From contig NW_003206847.1 in the NCBI RefSeq assembly GCF_000006405.1, forward strand, positions 479,356 through 543,355: 64,000 bases of DNA, written 5' to 3'. Origin of the DNA: Perkinsus marinus ATCC 50983 (lineage: Eukaryota > Perkinsozoa > Perkinsida > Perkinsidae). Made by a program: the position numbers and the translations under genes. Position 1 is the stretch's first letter; every line of letters begins with the position of its first letter. Of the stretch, positions 9,631 through 23,929 are shown in pieces. The notes under the pieces were generated by a model that did no database searches, was not told the DNA's origin, and saw nothing but the letters and a program-made list of their open reading frames with translations.

Positions 9631-12206
9631 ATGCATCGTCCCGACAGCGTCCTTTCTAGGGCCGCACTGGCTCTTGCTGTCATCTTCGGGTCGTTATTCA
9701 GAGGAATTTCCGCGGATGGGAGGGCGGTCGAGCTTCACTCTTTTACGCAGGTAAGCAGAGTGCTTGGAACTGGGATGCCCGAGCTATCGATGCAAACAGA
9801 AGTTGGAATGCGGGCTCAGTTGTGGTATCATTAGTTCTATTTCATACGCATACCCTCTGAAGCAGGCATTCGACTTCTTCAGACGACAATAAGTCATTCA
9901 GAAGTCATTTTGCTGCCGTTGCTGAGGAGTGAAATTTCTCGATGACTTGGGTTCTCAATTTGCGAGTGATATGGACATTTTTATGAGTGCATTGTCGAGC
10001 TTATCGATTGTCTTATCTCAGGAAATGGATTTTCATAAGTTCACATCAAGATGGGATGCAAGCGGGACGTGCATACCGCTCCACAACCACATCTCTCTCT
10101 CGCCAAGGGCATCGGACCGATATGGCGCGCTTTGGCATAAGTAGGGTGTGGGGACGAAGGCTCCTCTTGAGCTTTCGAATATGGGGGAATCTTCGCAGTG
10201 CGGTTGTGTGAAAGATATCCTCTTCGAACTAATGATTTCGAGATTGAGTTTACCATAGCGCTCAAGTCACCGACTGTGGGAGGCGACCCGGCCCATGAGC
10301 AGGTGAGAGGGGAGAGGCTGTTCACGTTCGGGAAGGGTGAGTGTTCTGTTAGGGATTTGCATTGTGGTATGTTTACGAGAACGCATCATCAAAGTACAGT
10401 GAATTGGCTCATATTACTGACGGAACGACAGACAAGTTGCAGGAGATGGGTAGGCGGGACCCGGGTTCGAATCCCAGGGTAGGCATTTTATTGTCTAACT
10501 CGATGGCAGGTATGGGAATGATGGGCTATAAGAGTAACTTTGATGGAGTTGGTATATTCTTCTATAACAACAAGTTCTCCTCCTCTGGCCAGATGGAGCT
10601 GAGGCCGAGTGCCTCTATCCTGATCAATGACGGCTCCCAGACATTCGACAGGAAAAAGGATCTTCCATCAGGTGTGTATGATTTCCCTTGTGCCGTCTGT
10701 GCAGTAGTATGTACTTCATAGGTCATGGTTCGTATTGGAATTATCGTAATACTAGGCTCACTGTGAAGATTCGATTTAAGCCTACTGATGTGCTGGTGGA
10801 AGCGAGGGTTGAGGTAGGAGGAAGAGGCTTGTGTGGTGAGGAAGAGTTCAGTCAACTGTTCAGAACCAGGCGTGGGTCAAACTTATCGAATACCCTATAA
10901 GTGATGAAAAATATCGTCTTAAGCCGGGCGGGTGAGGAGTTGTCATTACTGTACAGGTTGACACAGTTCGGGGTTTAGATACATTGGGTTGACCTCCTTT
11001 GTTGGGACTACACCCAATCAGCCATCGGAGCGCAGTGATATGGTCAACATCTACGATCTCCATGTTAGTAACTATGACAGTCGAATGATGTAAGGCGGAG
11101 GAGAGGGCATCTGGCATGACTCGTTCATGGTTCGCTCAGAGATGGTGAGACGAGAATTGCATACAACCCGTACAGGGCAGTACCTCAGCACGATTTTCTA
11201 GAAGAGCAAATCGGTGAGTAAACCGGGGAGTGGCGCGGTTGGTGAATTCGAGAGGTTGATGGTTTGTACGTTGGAGCTCTGAGGGGACCAGTCTCAGCTG
11301 ACTGGAATTTGGATGTGTTTATTTCATGTTCGATGCATATTTTGAATTTACTTTTGATTACGTTGCCGTATTGGTTGTAAAGACGGTCATTGAGAGAGTA
11401 GAAGTGGTTTGAGCAAATCTGTTGAAGAACTTGGGCGATTTGGTGCGAGTTGGGCGAGTCGTGTTTTTGCATGTAGACAGTGGAAATGTGGGACACGCAG
11501 AGGCTATCAAGAATCTAGTTCGAGCGACTTATCGCGTTATCATGGAGCTGGAGCCGTTGAGGGGAACGGCAGAGAGGACGGTTGGCGGTTTATCGGTAGA
11601 GTTGGGAGGAGTTCCGTGTTGTGGTGGCTGAGGTTCTTGGTTCGAATCCCGGGTGTGTCATTTTTAAGAAGAATCACAGCTTGACGAGTCGTCATTTATC
11701 AGACCCGAGTCGAGGAGCTGCTGAAGGAGATGGATGAACTGAAAACGGCTGTTGAGTCGATCGACGGAGGGACCATGGCTGAGCATTACCAGTCTTTGCG
11801 GAATGAACTCATTCAAGTTTCGAGGGAGGTGATTATCGCTATCTCGTATCTGGTCGGAGTAATAGTGTCAGCATCTCAGACGATGAGGTCTAGTTTAGAG
11901 AAGAGGAGGAGTTTGGACGAACTCAGTGCGCATGCGCAGAAACTGGTGAGTATATGTTTGGGTCTAAGCTGGTGGTGGTGATCTCTGTTGTGATCAGGGA
12001 TCGTTGGGAGACATGTCGGGTAAAATCAAGAGTCGGTTAGAGAGTCAAGGCAATACTCTGTGTAGGCCTTGGAGATTGACTCAGCAACCAACGAGTGTCG
12101 CCCTTGTTCAGTTTACCTGGCAGTTGTGTGTCTGTTTGCGGTTGTGGTCGTGGGCAGTGGGGTGTACGCGAAATTCCGAAGGCTGGAGAAGAAGCATATA
12201 TTGTAG
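9631..12206 (+). CDS. ERGIC-53/VIP36-like L-type cargo lectin
   Basis: A signal peptide (MHRPDSVLSRAALALAV...) starts the protein. The lectin fold follows in pieces: TNDFEIEFTIALKSP, then a block ending in KLQEMG that splices into MGMMGYKSNFDGVGIFFYNN (the family's FDGxGxFFD strand), and later LKPGGYIGLTSFVG near 10920. A lumenal coiled coil follows (TRVEELLKEMDELKTAV). Last come one transmembrane helix (AVVCLFAVVVVGSGVYA) and the short tail KFRRLEKKHIL. In the family these lectins carry high-mannose glycoproteins from ER to Golgi. The tail has two lysines at -4 and -5, one position off a standard KKXX retrieval signal. Introns at 10450-10509 and 11633-11702 carry tRNA-like modules. Several other exon borders are not placed. 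Confidence 0.78.
10450..10509 (+). repeat. Intron with tRNA 3'-half module (lectin gene, 1)
   Basis: A 60-nt intron starts GTAGGCGGGACC and carries GGGTTCGAATCCC, a perfect B-box/T-loop, then GGTAGGC, A and TTTTA. Both ends are fixed by the reading frame: GAG ATG G joins GT ATG GGA in the lectin fold. No tRNA 5' half is present. Confidence 0.8.
11633..11702 (+). repeat. Intron with tRNA 3'-half module (lectin gene, 2)
   Basis: A 70-nt intron begins GTTCTTGGTTCGAATCCC, so the T-arm starts at the splice site itself. GTGTGTCATTTTT follows, an acceptor-like 3' strand plus a Pol III-type T-run. Splicing joins GTGGCTGAG to ACCCGAGTC and keeps the coiled coil VAETRVEELL in frame. Confidence 0.8.
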
Positions 12207-12520
12207 CTCTATGATCTCCTTTGAGGAGATCATTATCATCGTCATTCACATAATTGTATTTTTCTCATCGCATAGTTCTGGTTACCCCAGCCTAGTGGCT
12301 TCTATTGCCAATCCAGTCGGTGTAGAGTTCAGTGACTAAGGAACATCTATCCCCGATCCTATGGTCCAATACTATGCTCTTGATCGATCTTGTTCGTCTC
12401 TATATCACGCGGGTTTGTGATCACTCTATCTAGAGTGAGCGAGCGCTTGCTCTGAGTGGGAACTCGTCAAGTAGTTGGTTCGATAGTAGGCTTACCTATT
12501 CAGTTGACGACGTTATTGTA

Positions 12521-13084
12521 ATGAGCTTCGTCAAACTTAAAAGAGCTCTTAGTGCGTCATGTACTTGCCGTTACCGGTATTCCTGGTGTGTCTGGGCTCT
12601 AGGATTTGTGGCACTATCCACTGCGGTCGTCCTTTCCTCCCATCTCCATCGTAAGCCATTTGAAAGCGCTTTATACCTAATTGTTGTCGCTGTACTACCT
12701 CCTATTCTTATCATTTCATATGCATATCTGGCTGAATGTGAGCTGATCGGAGCGTCAGGAAGGCTCTCACGAGCATCGACTCTCAACGCCTCGGCTCGTA
12801 GAGAATACTCGAAGCAATGGAAGATCTGGTCCTCTGGGCATACTAAGTGTGTCTCAATAGCGTCCCTTTCTCGTGAACATGCGGAGAAGGGTGAGTGCTG
12901 TAGCATATGTCTGGCCGAGTTCGAGGTGGACGATACCGTCAGAGAGCTGCCCTGTCGTCATATTCTGCACGAGCAGTGTTTTCAACACTTTTTTTATGGT
13001 CACTTTCCTCTGGGTGCCAAAAAGCAACATGAATGTCCGCTTTGTCGTGAGCCGTTGGGTCCGTTTTTGGACTGCAGCTTGTGA
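12521..13084 (+). CDS. RING-H2 membrane protein (tandem copy 1)
   Basis: An intronless frame of 187 aa. Two hydrophobic segments lie near residues 24-42 (WCVWALGFVALSTAVVLSS) and 51-70 (LYLIVVAVLPPILIISYAYL). A C-terminal RING-H2 domain at about 126-178 shows CSICLAEFE, ELPCRHILHEQCF and CPLCREPLGP, the C-x2-C...C-x-H-x2-H-x2-C...C-x2-C spacing. Proteins of this type are usually E3 ubiquitin ligases anchored in endomembranes with the RING in the cytosol. The next gene is a paralogue in the same orientation, so this is a local duplication. Confidence 0.85.
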   Translation: MSFVKLKRALSASCTCRYRYSWCVWALGFVALSTAVVLSSHLHRKPFESALYLIVVAVLPPILIISYAYLAECELIGASGRLSRASTLNASARREYSKQWKIWSSGHTKCVSIASLSREHAEKGECCSICLAEFEVDDTVRELPCRHILHEQCFQHFFYGHFPLGAKKQHECPLCREPLGPFLDCSL

Positions 13085-13367
13085 TAATCGATAAACCCTG
13101 GGTCTGATGACCTTATAGTCACCCATTGCTGTTTTGGCGGTCTCTCCTGTACCATGCCGTGTATCATGATTATTATGATGGTCGTTATGAATTTCTTAGT
13201 GAGTTGAATTTCGTGGCTGTTTTCATGCAGCCGTCCAATAATTTCTCGTCATTTTGAGTCGTCGAGATGCAGCAATTCGTGATTATTATAGCTCTCGCTC
13301 GTCTCGTGACTCAATGGTCTTAGCCTTTTCCTAAGAACAGTGTTGAGTTTCCTGCCTGATCGCCATC

Positions 13368-13982
13368 GTGATGCATTGTGTCAGAGTAGCATATCATCAT
13401 CAGCCAATGGATAATAACCCGTGGCACAGAGCCCTCCAGCGAGCGTTCAGTCGGCCCTATCTCTGGCTCTGGGCCCTTTGGATCCTCGGCATGGCATCCT
13501 TCGGTTTTGGTGTTCTTTACACGTCATCGTCATATGACTATCTCGTGGAGATTATAATATACATTTCCTTTCTGGCTGTACCACCGCCCGTCATCATCAT
13601 GGCTTATGCCTATGTCGTTGAGTCTCGCTTGACTCGTGTCGCCTCTATCACCGACTTGTCTGCTGATGGGAATGATGCTGCCACGTGTGCTTTCGTTGAG
13701 AAATGGTCGCAATGGGTAGAGGCGAATACCAAAAAAGGTAAGGTCTCGTCCTTGGTCAGAAGTTCTGATGAGTTACCCGACACGGAGCAGTCTGTGTGTC
13801 CGATATGTATCGACGAAATGCAACAGGACGAAGATGCTAGAAAACTACCATGTGGGCACATGATGCATCTTTGGTGCTTTGATGTATGCTTTACCAAACA
13901 TTTCCCTCATTATGCGTGTGGTAAACAGCGTCATCAATGCCCCCTCTGTCGGGAAGCATTCGGACCGCCTTTTGTGCCCTGA
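13368..13982 (+). CDS. RING-H2 membrane protein (tandem copy 2)
   Basis: An intronless frame of 204 aa, paralogous to the gene 280 bp upstream. It has two hydrophobic segments (LWLWALWILGMASFGFGVLY and YISFLAVPPPVIIMAYAYV) and a C-terminal RING-H2 domain with CPICIDEMQ, KLPCGHMMHLWCF and CPLCREAFGP. The two copies share the WALW/WVWALGF start, the VPPP/LPP-ISYAYxxE block and the RING, but differ strongly between them, so the duplication is not recent. The likely role is membrane-bound ubiquitin ligase. An in-frame ATG at about 13407 is an alternative start. Confidence 0.85.
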   Translation: MMHCVRVAYHHQPMDNNPWHRALQRAFSRPYLWLWALWILGMASFGFGVLYTSSSYDYLVEIIIYISFLAVPPPVIIMAYAYVVESRLTRVASITDLSADGNDAATCAFVEKWSQWVEANTKKGKVSSLVRSSDELPDTEQSVCPICIDEMQQDEDARKLPCGHMMHLWCFDVCFTKHFPHYACGKQRHQCPLCREAFGPPFVP

Positions 13983-14249
13983 CAGACTCGGTCCACGCAG
14001 GCTGCTGTCCGGCGTCGTGGGAGAACGTGGTTGGCATAGTCGTATTTGCCTTTTCAGATTTGGCGCATGCCGTTTTGTATGAGCTGGTACATATAATGAG
14101 TTTAGATAGGAGAGTCGTTCTTCGTCATATTATGAGTTTATCAATTTTATTGTTTTTCGCTTTTCCTCATTAAGTGTTCAATCTTTTTCTCAGGGTTTTT
14201 ACAGTTGTGTTGTGTTTTTCATGGGACACCAAGTGGTCTGAGATAAAAT

Positions 14250-16239
14250 ATGGCGATAAACCTACCACTCCTTCGTCACATCACGTTAACACGACGTGTT
14301 GGGCAATGTCGGCCGTTCAGCATCATGTCTCGATACGAGGAGGTTAGGCCTGCAAGTGCTGCACAGCCCGTTACTTCTGGATGGAAAGTGAGTGTTACTC
14401 ACCGTAGCTACTGCTGGGTCGAGTTGTGGGGTCTTCAGCTGCCTGAGCCGGAGGAGCCCCCAGAAACTCCCACTGTGTCTCCCGAGGACGGTGGCGCGCC
14501 AGCTCCGGCGGAGATCTATCCGAGGTGGTAGCAGTTACAGTGTTGATGGAGCACTGGATGCGTTGTCAGAATCAAAGGCGGTGGCTATTACATTCGGAAT
14601 GCTGTTCCTGATGAAGCTAAGCTCATGACGGCAGCAACGCCGGCCCCGCATAGTATGCCGGAAAAGCCGAAGTTTTTGAAGGTCAGCTTTTCGGATCACA
14701 GTCAGCATTATAGCATTTTTGTGTGTGTCAGGTAGCTCTCATTGGAGCTCCAAACGCGGGGAAGTCATCACTTATGAATTGCATGTTGAACCAGAGTCTG
14801 GCGGCGGTGAGTCCAAAGGTTAACACTACTCGAGAAGAGATCAGAGGAGTAGTCACTGACGGAGACCATCAGGTGAGATGTTGTGGTCACTTGGTTTTAC
14901 AGCACTGTATTCAACACCTTGTTCTCGGAAGCTACCGTCCATAGTCGGCACATTGTACGTGGCAGATTGTTGTAATCGATGCCCCTGGTGTCATACCGGC
15001 AAACCAGACGAAGAGCTGCCGTGCTTTAGCACGAGACGCGTGGACTGGGTCGGGGCACAGGAGGAATGGTCAGTTCATAATGTGTGGCTCTCCAATTGTA
15101 GGTATAATGACTGCGATCTTGTTCTCCTAGTGGTTGATACACTACGAAGACCCGATATGGATTTGGTCGATCTGATTCGGCGAATCGCCCCTAAGCCTGA
15201 TCTTAGTAAGCCACTGGAACTGCCTGGCTATGTTCGCCGTGGTCTCGTTAGGTACTGAGTATCACGAGCGCCGGAATCCTGATTTGAAACAGAGTGCAGC
15301 GGTAGATGAGGAAAGGGAATCAGACAAGAGGCCACCAGTTGTGCTCTGTCTGAATAAAATTGACAAGTCCCAGCGGCTGTGGGTCCAGAAACGAGCGGAT
15401 CAACTGAAAGAGTGATCGAAGATGCGAAATCTCTCACGGTGAAGTGCTTTGGGCTCTCAACAGGCACGGAGCTTTCAAACAAATCTTCTTCATATCTGCG
15501 AAAAAAGATCGGGGCGTGAAGGCCTTGTTGCACTTCCTGAAGACCAGATCCAAGGAGCATATTTGGCCCTTCCCGCCTGATGTGAAAACGACACTCCCCA
15601 TGGTAGAGCAGGTGAGTATATTCAGTGCGTTCTTTGATTCTAAGAGCGATACAGGTTGAGCAACTTGTTCGCACATACATTTTCTGCTGGTTCAATAAGG
15701 ATTTACCGTACAAGGTCGAACAACAGACAGGTGAGACACGCAGTACGATTCCGATTACTCATTTTTTCTCGAAAAATACCCGATGCAGGATTCGAACCTA
15801 CGACCATCTGCTCCGTAGGCAGACATTCTATCCAGCTGAACTAATCGGGCTATGAATATTAGTTCCGTAGTTGCTAGTGCACCGGTCCATCGTTGCTCAG
15901 TTGGTTGGACACCTCGTCTTGATGGCGGCCTCACTATCGAACACGAGTTGAAGGTGCAGGATAGTATTGTACTACGGATGATATGCGGTACTCGTAATCG
16001 CATAATTCGGCGGCTGCGGCAGAATGTTGCCTATAAGCTTGAACAGGTGCGGTCAGCTGTTACCATTCGCGATTGATACTCTTATTCAGGCTTGGGGTAT
16101 CAAGCCGATCCAGTTGGTCATTTGGGTTAAGGCCAAAGTAGTTCGAAGGTCGAAAAGAGACATTCAAGAATACCGAGCGCAATTCTTCGAAGCCAAAGCC
16201 ACCGCCAAGGGAAATCCGAAAGCCACTGTCACACATTGA
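14250..16239 (+). CDS. Era-like GTPase, probably organellar
   Basis: A multi-exon gene. An N-terminal extension ([19 protein letters not shown]) looks like a mitochondrial presequence. G1 reads [15 protein letters not shown]3 reads [10 protein letters not shown] (after a splice near 14965) and G4 reads LCLNKIDKS at about 15350. Then come [16 protein letters not shown] (the SAKxxxG G5 region) and a KH-type RNA-binding domain, [15 protein letters not shown] to [13 protein letters not shown]. Era proteins bind the 3' end of small-subunit rRNA and help assemble ribosomes; the ERAL1 type acts in mitochondria. The intron at 15731-15900 joins CAGACAG to TTGGTTGG and contains a complete antisense tRNA gene. 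A start at the later ATG (MSRYEEVRP, about 14324) is possible. Confidence 0.8.
15778..15850 (-). tRNA. tRNA-Arg(ACG), inside an Era intron
   Basis: Read on the minus strand from 15850, a full cloverleaf forms. The acceptor GCCCGAT pairs with ATCGGGT. The D-arm is followed by an anticodon stem TCTGC/GCAGA around loop CTACGGA, giving anticodon ACG (arginine, CGU/CGC by inosine). The T-arm is GTAGG-TTCGAAT-CCTGC. A run of five Ts follows the 3' end, as expected for Pol III termination. The gene is antisense within the 170-nt intron of the Era gene. Confidence 0.93.
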
Positions 16240-16635
16240 TACTCCTAACGTAGCATGCCCTCCTCGTTTCGCTCCTCAACTATCTGAGGTGGCACACGTT
16301 TCTGTCCACATAATGCAGTTTCGTTACTGTTCAATACCCCCTGACTATCTTTCACGTAGCTATACTGCATAACTGTATAGTAACTCAAGTGCCCAGCGTT
16401 CGTAGAAGAAAACCACCAGAGTACAGAGATTTGGTCCATATGTACGATAAACTGTATATCCTCTTCAACTCTAACTGCTCTGTACAGAAAGGTTATTGTA
16501 AATACATAATGTCCTGCGTCCATATCACAACCGCTCTTACGCCTCAATAGCGCGTAATACTACTATCAATATTCCAAAATGAGGTTCCGATGGCAAAAGT
16601 GTCGTCTATTGCCGAACACCTGAGGTGCCCAAAAA

Positions 16636-18130
16636 TTAAACTCCAAGGAGAGAGATACCACGTATTAGCTTACCTGCACTGACAAGCTCCTGAAGTGAAT
16701 TAGGAGGGAGCATTCCCAAATTGACCAGCAGACCAACCTGTGATGAAGGAGCGATGACATCGGCGAGGCAGCGGAAGGTCCGCGAGCACTACCTGCCACT
16801 TCCGTGCCATAACGTCCTCCTTGAGACAATTGGCGATCGTAGTAGTAGTAGCACCAGGCACATCAAGCTTAAGCTCCGTCGGTAAGCATTGCCTGAAGTC
16901 GAAGCCGGTAAATCCTAGGGACCGAGAAGTACTTCATGTACAGCGATGGAGTGCCCTTCAATGGACGCGTCTTGGTTGGATGATACTACCTCAGAGCCTC
17001 TCTGGCACGGTCGTTCTCGGACAGTCGCTGATAGCATCGTATAATATGCTTCAGGAGACGAGATGAGGGTGCCTCCGCCAGGGATTGAACCTAGGTGCGT
17101 CAACGTCCAGTCAAGCAGCGCTGCTTGCCCTCCCAACTAGACTACCATGTTCCCAAGAACCGTGCTGACAGCGTAGAAACGTTCGGCGGTAGCACAGATG
17201 TACTGCAGTCCGTTGTCGTCCAGCAGTATCTTCTGTATGACGAACGTGGCGACAGTCTGAGGCCCGATGTGATTCCTCAAGCCCCTACCGGGCATCACCC
17301 TTCCTGTACTACCCTAGACAGCTCTGATCCCGTCTCCATTATACGTAGGCACAGGGGGATGATTTCAGTTTGAAGTAGAAATTGAACAACCTGATATGAC
17401 GGCAGTCAGGAGTCGATCCGACGACCTTCTGATGTACAACCTGCTCATCATCCACCTTAACTAAAGCGCCGATGACTCCCAAACTCGTCAAACGGAGGTA
17501 TTCGAATGGACGAACCTTCGAGACGGTGTTCAAAAAAGGATATCTGATAACAGACAACCCGTCTTATACAACTCCAAGTACTCTCCCTCACAAGAAGAGA
17601 GGGATGTGGGCCTGTAGGAAAGGCTTTCTAGTCTCCGGGTGGCTGGCCAGACACTGCAGTAACGCCAAGGCATTGCAGGCTCTATTGGACACTGCTGCCG
17701 ACAGGTTAGGCGGGTTCAGGCAGGGGTACACGGCCAGGAGCTCCTAAGGTGGCAGCAATGGTAAGCCCTATATAACTTGATGATGGTAAGACCTGTAAAA
17801 GGGCGGCTACAGTGCCGAAAGAATACCACAATATAGGGGCTAGGTCTGGGAAGGATTCCCTCCTCTTGGACAGCTCTAGTAAGGCCTGTTCCCGCTTCTC
17901 AGGAATTGTCAAGTCCAACACTGACGAAAATGAATAGTCCCATGAAAGCTGCCATCGTTGAGCTTATACTACCTAGTAGGTAGATCTTCTGCTTCTCAGC
18001 CTGAGTCGCTGCCGCTGCTACGACGTTGACCTAAAGTAAGCCCCCCCCCATCACACAGTGTAGGCGATTGCAGTAGTACCCTGTCAGGAGACGCAACCTC
18101 TGCTACTCGAGTACTTTTGGATGGGTTCAT
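16636..18130 (-). CDS. CNOT9: CCR4-NOT subunit CNOT9/Rcd1/Caf40
   Basis: The minus-strand gene starts at 18130 ([12 protein letters not shown]). Resolved introns are 18031-18079, 17921-17972, 17391-17425 and 17073-17145. The spliced protein reads [120 protein letters not shown] and [13 protein letters not shown], the armadillo-repeat fold of CNOT9 in order. It is a core part of the CCR4-NOT deadenylase and binds peptides of translational repressors. The end is less sure; I place the stop at 16636. It diverges from CDC48 across a 218-bp gap. Two of its introns carry tRNA-like modules. Confidence 0.9.
17073..17145 (-). repeat. Intron with tRNA 3'-half module (CNOT9, 1)
   Basis: A 73-nt intron on the minus strand contains CTAGGTTCAATCCCTGG followed by CGGAGGC. 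Splicing AACATG to GCACCCTCA keeps the CNOT9 frame (GNM then APSSRLLK). The exact borders are less certain than for the other intron of this gene. Confidence 0.6.
17391..17425 (-). repeat. 35-nt intron with tRNA 3'-half module (CNOT9, 2)
   Basis: The intron runs from GTCGTCGGATCGACTCC to CATATCAG. Its T-loop core GGATCGACTCC begins six bases after the donor, followed by TGAC, TGCCGTCA. The join HQK then VVQFLLQTE matches CNOT9 exactly, so a 35-nt intron is well supported. Confidence 0.78.
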
Positions 18131-18348
18131 GCTACGTAGTATATATCACTATCGATCTCCCATGGTCCTGCGCATCGTAGTAGGAGTTTGAAATCTTGCG
18201 ATCTTGCATTTCCTCAACGCATTCGGTCTGTAGTTCACTTTTCCAGCTATGACAGGTCCACTTTGCTGATAGCAGCATCGTCTCTCGTTGTTGGCAATGC
18301 ATTTCACGCTTTGTAAGGTAGTGTAATAATCTATTTTCTTTAAATACT
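18131..18348. promoter_or_regulatory. Divergent promoter region CNOT9/CDC48
   Basis: This 218-bp gap separates two divergent housekeeping genes. It holds the 19-mer ATCTTGCATTTCCTCAACG at 18201-18219, which recurs exactly at 36028-36046 in the other divergent intergenic of this window. No TATA-like box is obvious. The promoter role is inferred from position only. Confidence 0.45.
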
Positions 18349-21712
<3,364 letters not shown>

Positions 21713-22576
21713 GTGCTATGATCCAATCTCAAGTATCCAGTGACGCTGAGGGTACGATGAAATCGAGCGAGTTAAATACTATGAAAAACAAGAAGGTTTC
21801 AAATGTGATCATCTGACCTTGTGTTGACTTTAGTTAGTCCGTTTTGCTAATGCTGATATAAGATTGGTGGAGAAACTCTCCAACTTTTGGTACTTCGAAT
21901 TTCGAAGTTCGAAAAAATCCTCGATGCTTTACTTCATCGCTCGTAGTAGTTCTTCGCTTCCGAGTTTGCGAGGATTAGCTGGGTATTGGGGTGCATCGTG
22001 GAACCCCAGAGAAGCGTTTAATACCTCTCGAGTCAAGAGACACATTGGTACCATTCGTGGGGTGATAATTATATAACCGATCACTGCCGTATGGTCGAAC
22101 TCGATAATCTTACGCTGTTCATCGTACATGAATCTCCTCACTGTTAGTAAGGCGAAGACGTGCACACATAGCGGAGGTAATGATTATGTATGCGAGAGGT
22201 TCATGAGACACAAAGTTATCATACCAGGAGCATCAAAAACCGACACCTTGGACAAAACCTTGCTAACAATGCAGGTGATGGAAAGGCACAATGGAAGGAG
22301 TTGTCAACATTCAAGGTCATATGAAAAGCATATTAAAGGCTCATTTTGATCCATCAAGGCCTGTCGACATTAGTCCCCACTGGTGACAACTCGGAATTAA
22401 TCATCTCACAGTGACATCTAACATGTCTACATCGGAACGGATAGTAGAACAACAATGGCGGTGATAGCCATAGTAGTATAAATACAGCACACACATATCC
22501 ATGTTCAACAACGGGGTGAAAGCTGCTTCTAAAAGGATTCTATTGTGACTAACGATGACAGAAATGAAATGGATAG
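21713..22576. other. Intergenic, no supported gene
   Basis: About 860 bp downstream of CDC48 and downstream of the next minus-strand gene, so it is a convergent 3' region. Frames at 21864-22349 show no domain and have poor codon use. Nothing repeated or structured stands out. Confidence 0.45.
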
Positions 22577-23559
22577 TCACAGGAGCGGGAGCCTCTCCAA
22601 CTCTAATTTTTCACCTGAAAAGATGTGCCTAGTGCCACGTCGACGAGGAGGGAATCCTACGTATCTCCTCGCGAAGGCATCAAGTGCCATCATAACTCCG
22701 GCAAGGTTACTAGTGCTGGGAACTTCAAAGGTGCTTTTCTCAACCTTACGCAGAGACTTGACCATCATGACGGAAATCGGAAGGGGTGCTTTATAAGTAT
22801 TGCATTGATCATAGACTTTTTTCCCCAAAGGCCACACGACGGTTTCCACATTGTCCACTATCTCCTCCTTGCTACGGGAACCAATCATGCAGATAGATTC
22901 CAAATAGCTCCCAAAAGCGGCTAGGGCGGTATCTTCAGAGGAGGTTGGTATGGCCTGGGCGTAATCCCCCTTAATGGCTGTGAGTTCCATAATAGCATCG
23001 ACCATACCGTCCCAAGGAGTCGGTCTGAGTGATCGATGAATGCAAGGCTGGGAACATCACTCACAGGCCTGGCAAATGGATATGGTGGATAGTGAAGTCC
23101 CTATTAAGTGCCATCGAAACTCCATCATCACCCTCCATTTTTAAATGCCACAAAAACTCCTGAAAATGACATGCCAATTCAGACTAGTAAGCCGCCAGGA
23201 CCGCGTACCGGCTCATTCGGGAGCTCCACCTTCCCTTCTGGGAATATTTTGCTGGCGAACTTGACGAGGATGTCACTCCCCAGTGAAGAGGATATAGCAT
23301 ACGAGTTGTTACCACCAAATGGCCGCCACGTTGCCGACTCGATTATGAGCTGCCTTTCGAGCTCCTTCTGGACCTCGCTTGGTTCGACAGGGCCGCCTTC
23401 TTCCTTGCTGAATCTCCCCTGGTTGTAATTCCACGCATACTCGAGTAAATTTCGCATAGTCGTCGTACAAGTAGAGGACTGATGAGTATCTTTAAAGTCA
23501 TTTTGCAAGCCGCTCCGACTGAGAAGTCCCGTTGCGATGATTTTGCGACGCCTAAACAA
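22577..23559 (-). CDS. Unidentified protein, possible START-like fold
   Basis: Exon 1 (from 23559) reads MFRRRKIIATGLLSRSG, TTTMRNLLEYAWNYNQGRFS and ends GPGGLL. A short intron (GTCTGA...TTTCAG) leads to EFLWHLKMEGDDGVSMAL and FTIHHIHLPGL. A second intron (GTGAGT...CTCAG) leads to PTPWDGMVDAIMELTAIKGDY, SICMIGSRSKEEIVDNVETV and the end KLELERLPLL. The joins keep one long frame, which supports the gene. The order of a WxxxKMEGDDGV strand, an HHIHLPG strand and a following helix vaguely recalls lipid-binding START domains, but I cannot confirm it. Its neighbour on the same strand is a taxon-specific secreted gene. Confidence 0.55.
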
Positions 23560-23929
23560 GTGGGAAAAGGGGGGTAAAGGGGAACACTGCCAGCGAGTGA
23601 TGAACCGGCAATTTCAAATTAAAACGGAATATTCCATCACGTATGTTGGGAGCGGATTCCCTTGGCGAGCTCCTTCCTCAACAGATGATCAGCCTCGGAT
23701 TTCTCACATAGGAATTTTCAAAACCCGTCATGTGTCGTATTTCGACCAGTCTCCATGCTTTCACCCCGCTCCGCGTGGTCTTAGAGAACTATTTAAGTGT
23801 AGAGAACTGTATTCCGTTTAAAATTTCCACTCACGAGAAGTGCTCGTGAGTGCCAAAAGCCATGATGTTTCGAGGCGCTTTATATCCTTACGAACCGCGA
23901 AGCATTGGATGCGGAAACGCTTAGGGTGG

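Noticed and set aside
11185-11496. 103-aa minus-strand frame
   Set aside because: It lies opposite the lectin gene and has no domain; a shadow frame.
17060-17150. Apparent tRNA with A-box and B-box on the minus strand
   Set aside because: The A-box-like part gives no acceptor or D-stem pairing, and its 5' part is coding CNOT9 sequence; only the T-arm portion is tRNA-like, within an intron.
17390-17480. tRNA-Met-like sequence (TAGTTAAGGTGG plus GGATCGACTCC)
   Set aside because: The upstream half encodes CNOT9 residues ([12 protein letters not shown]). The match to an A-box is coincidental.
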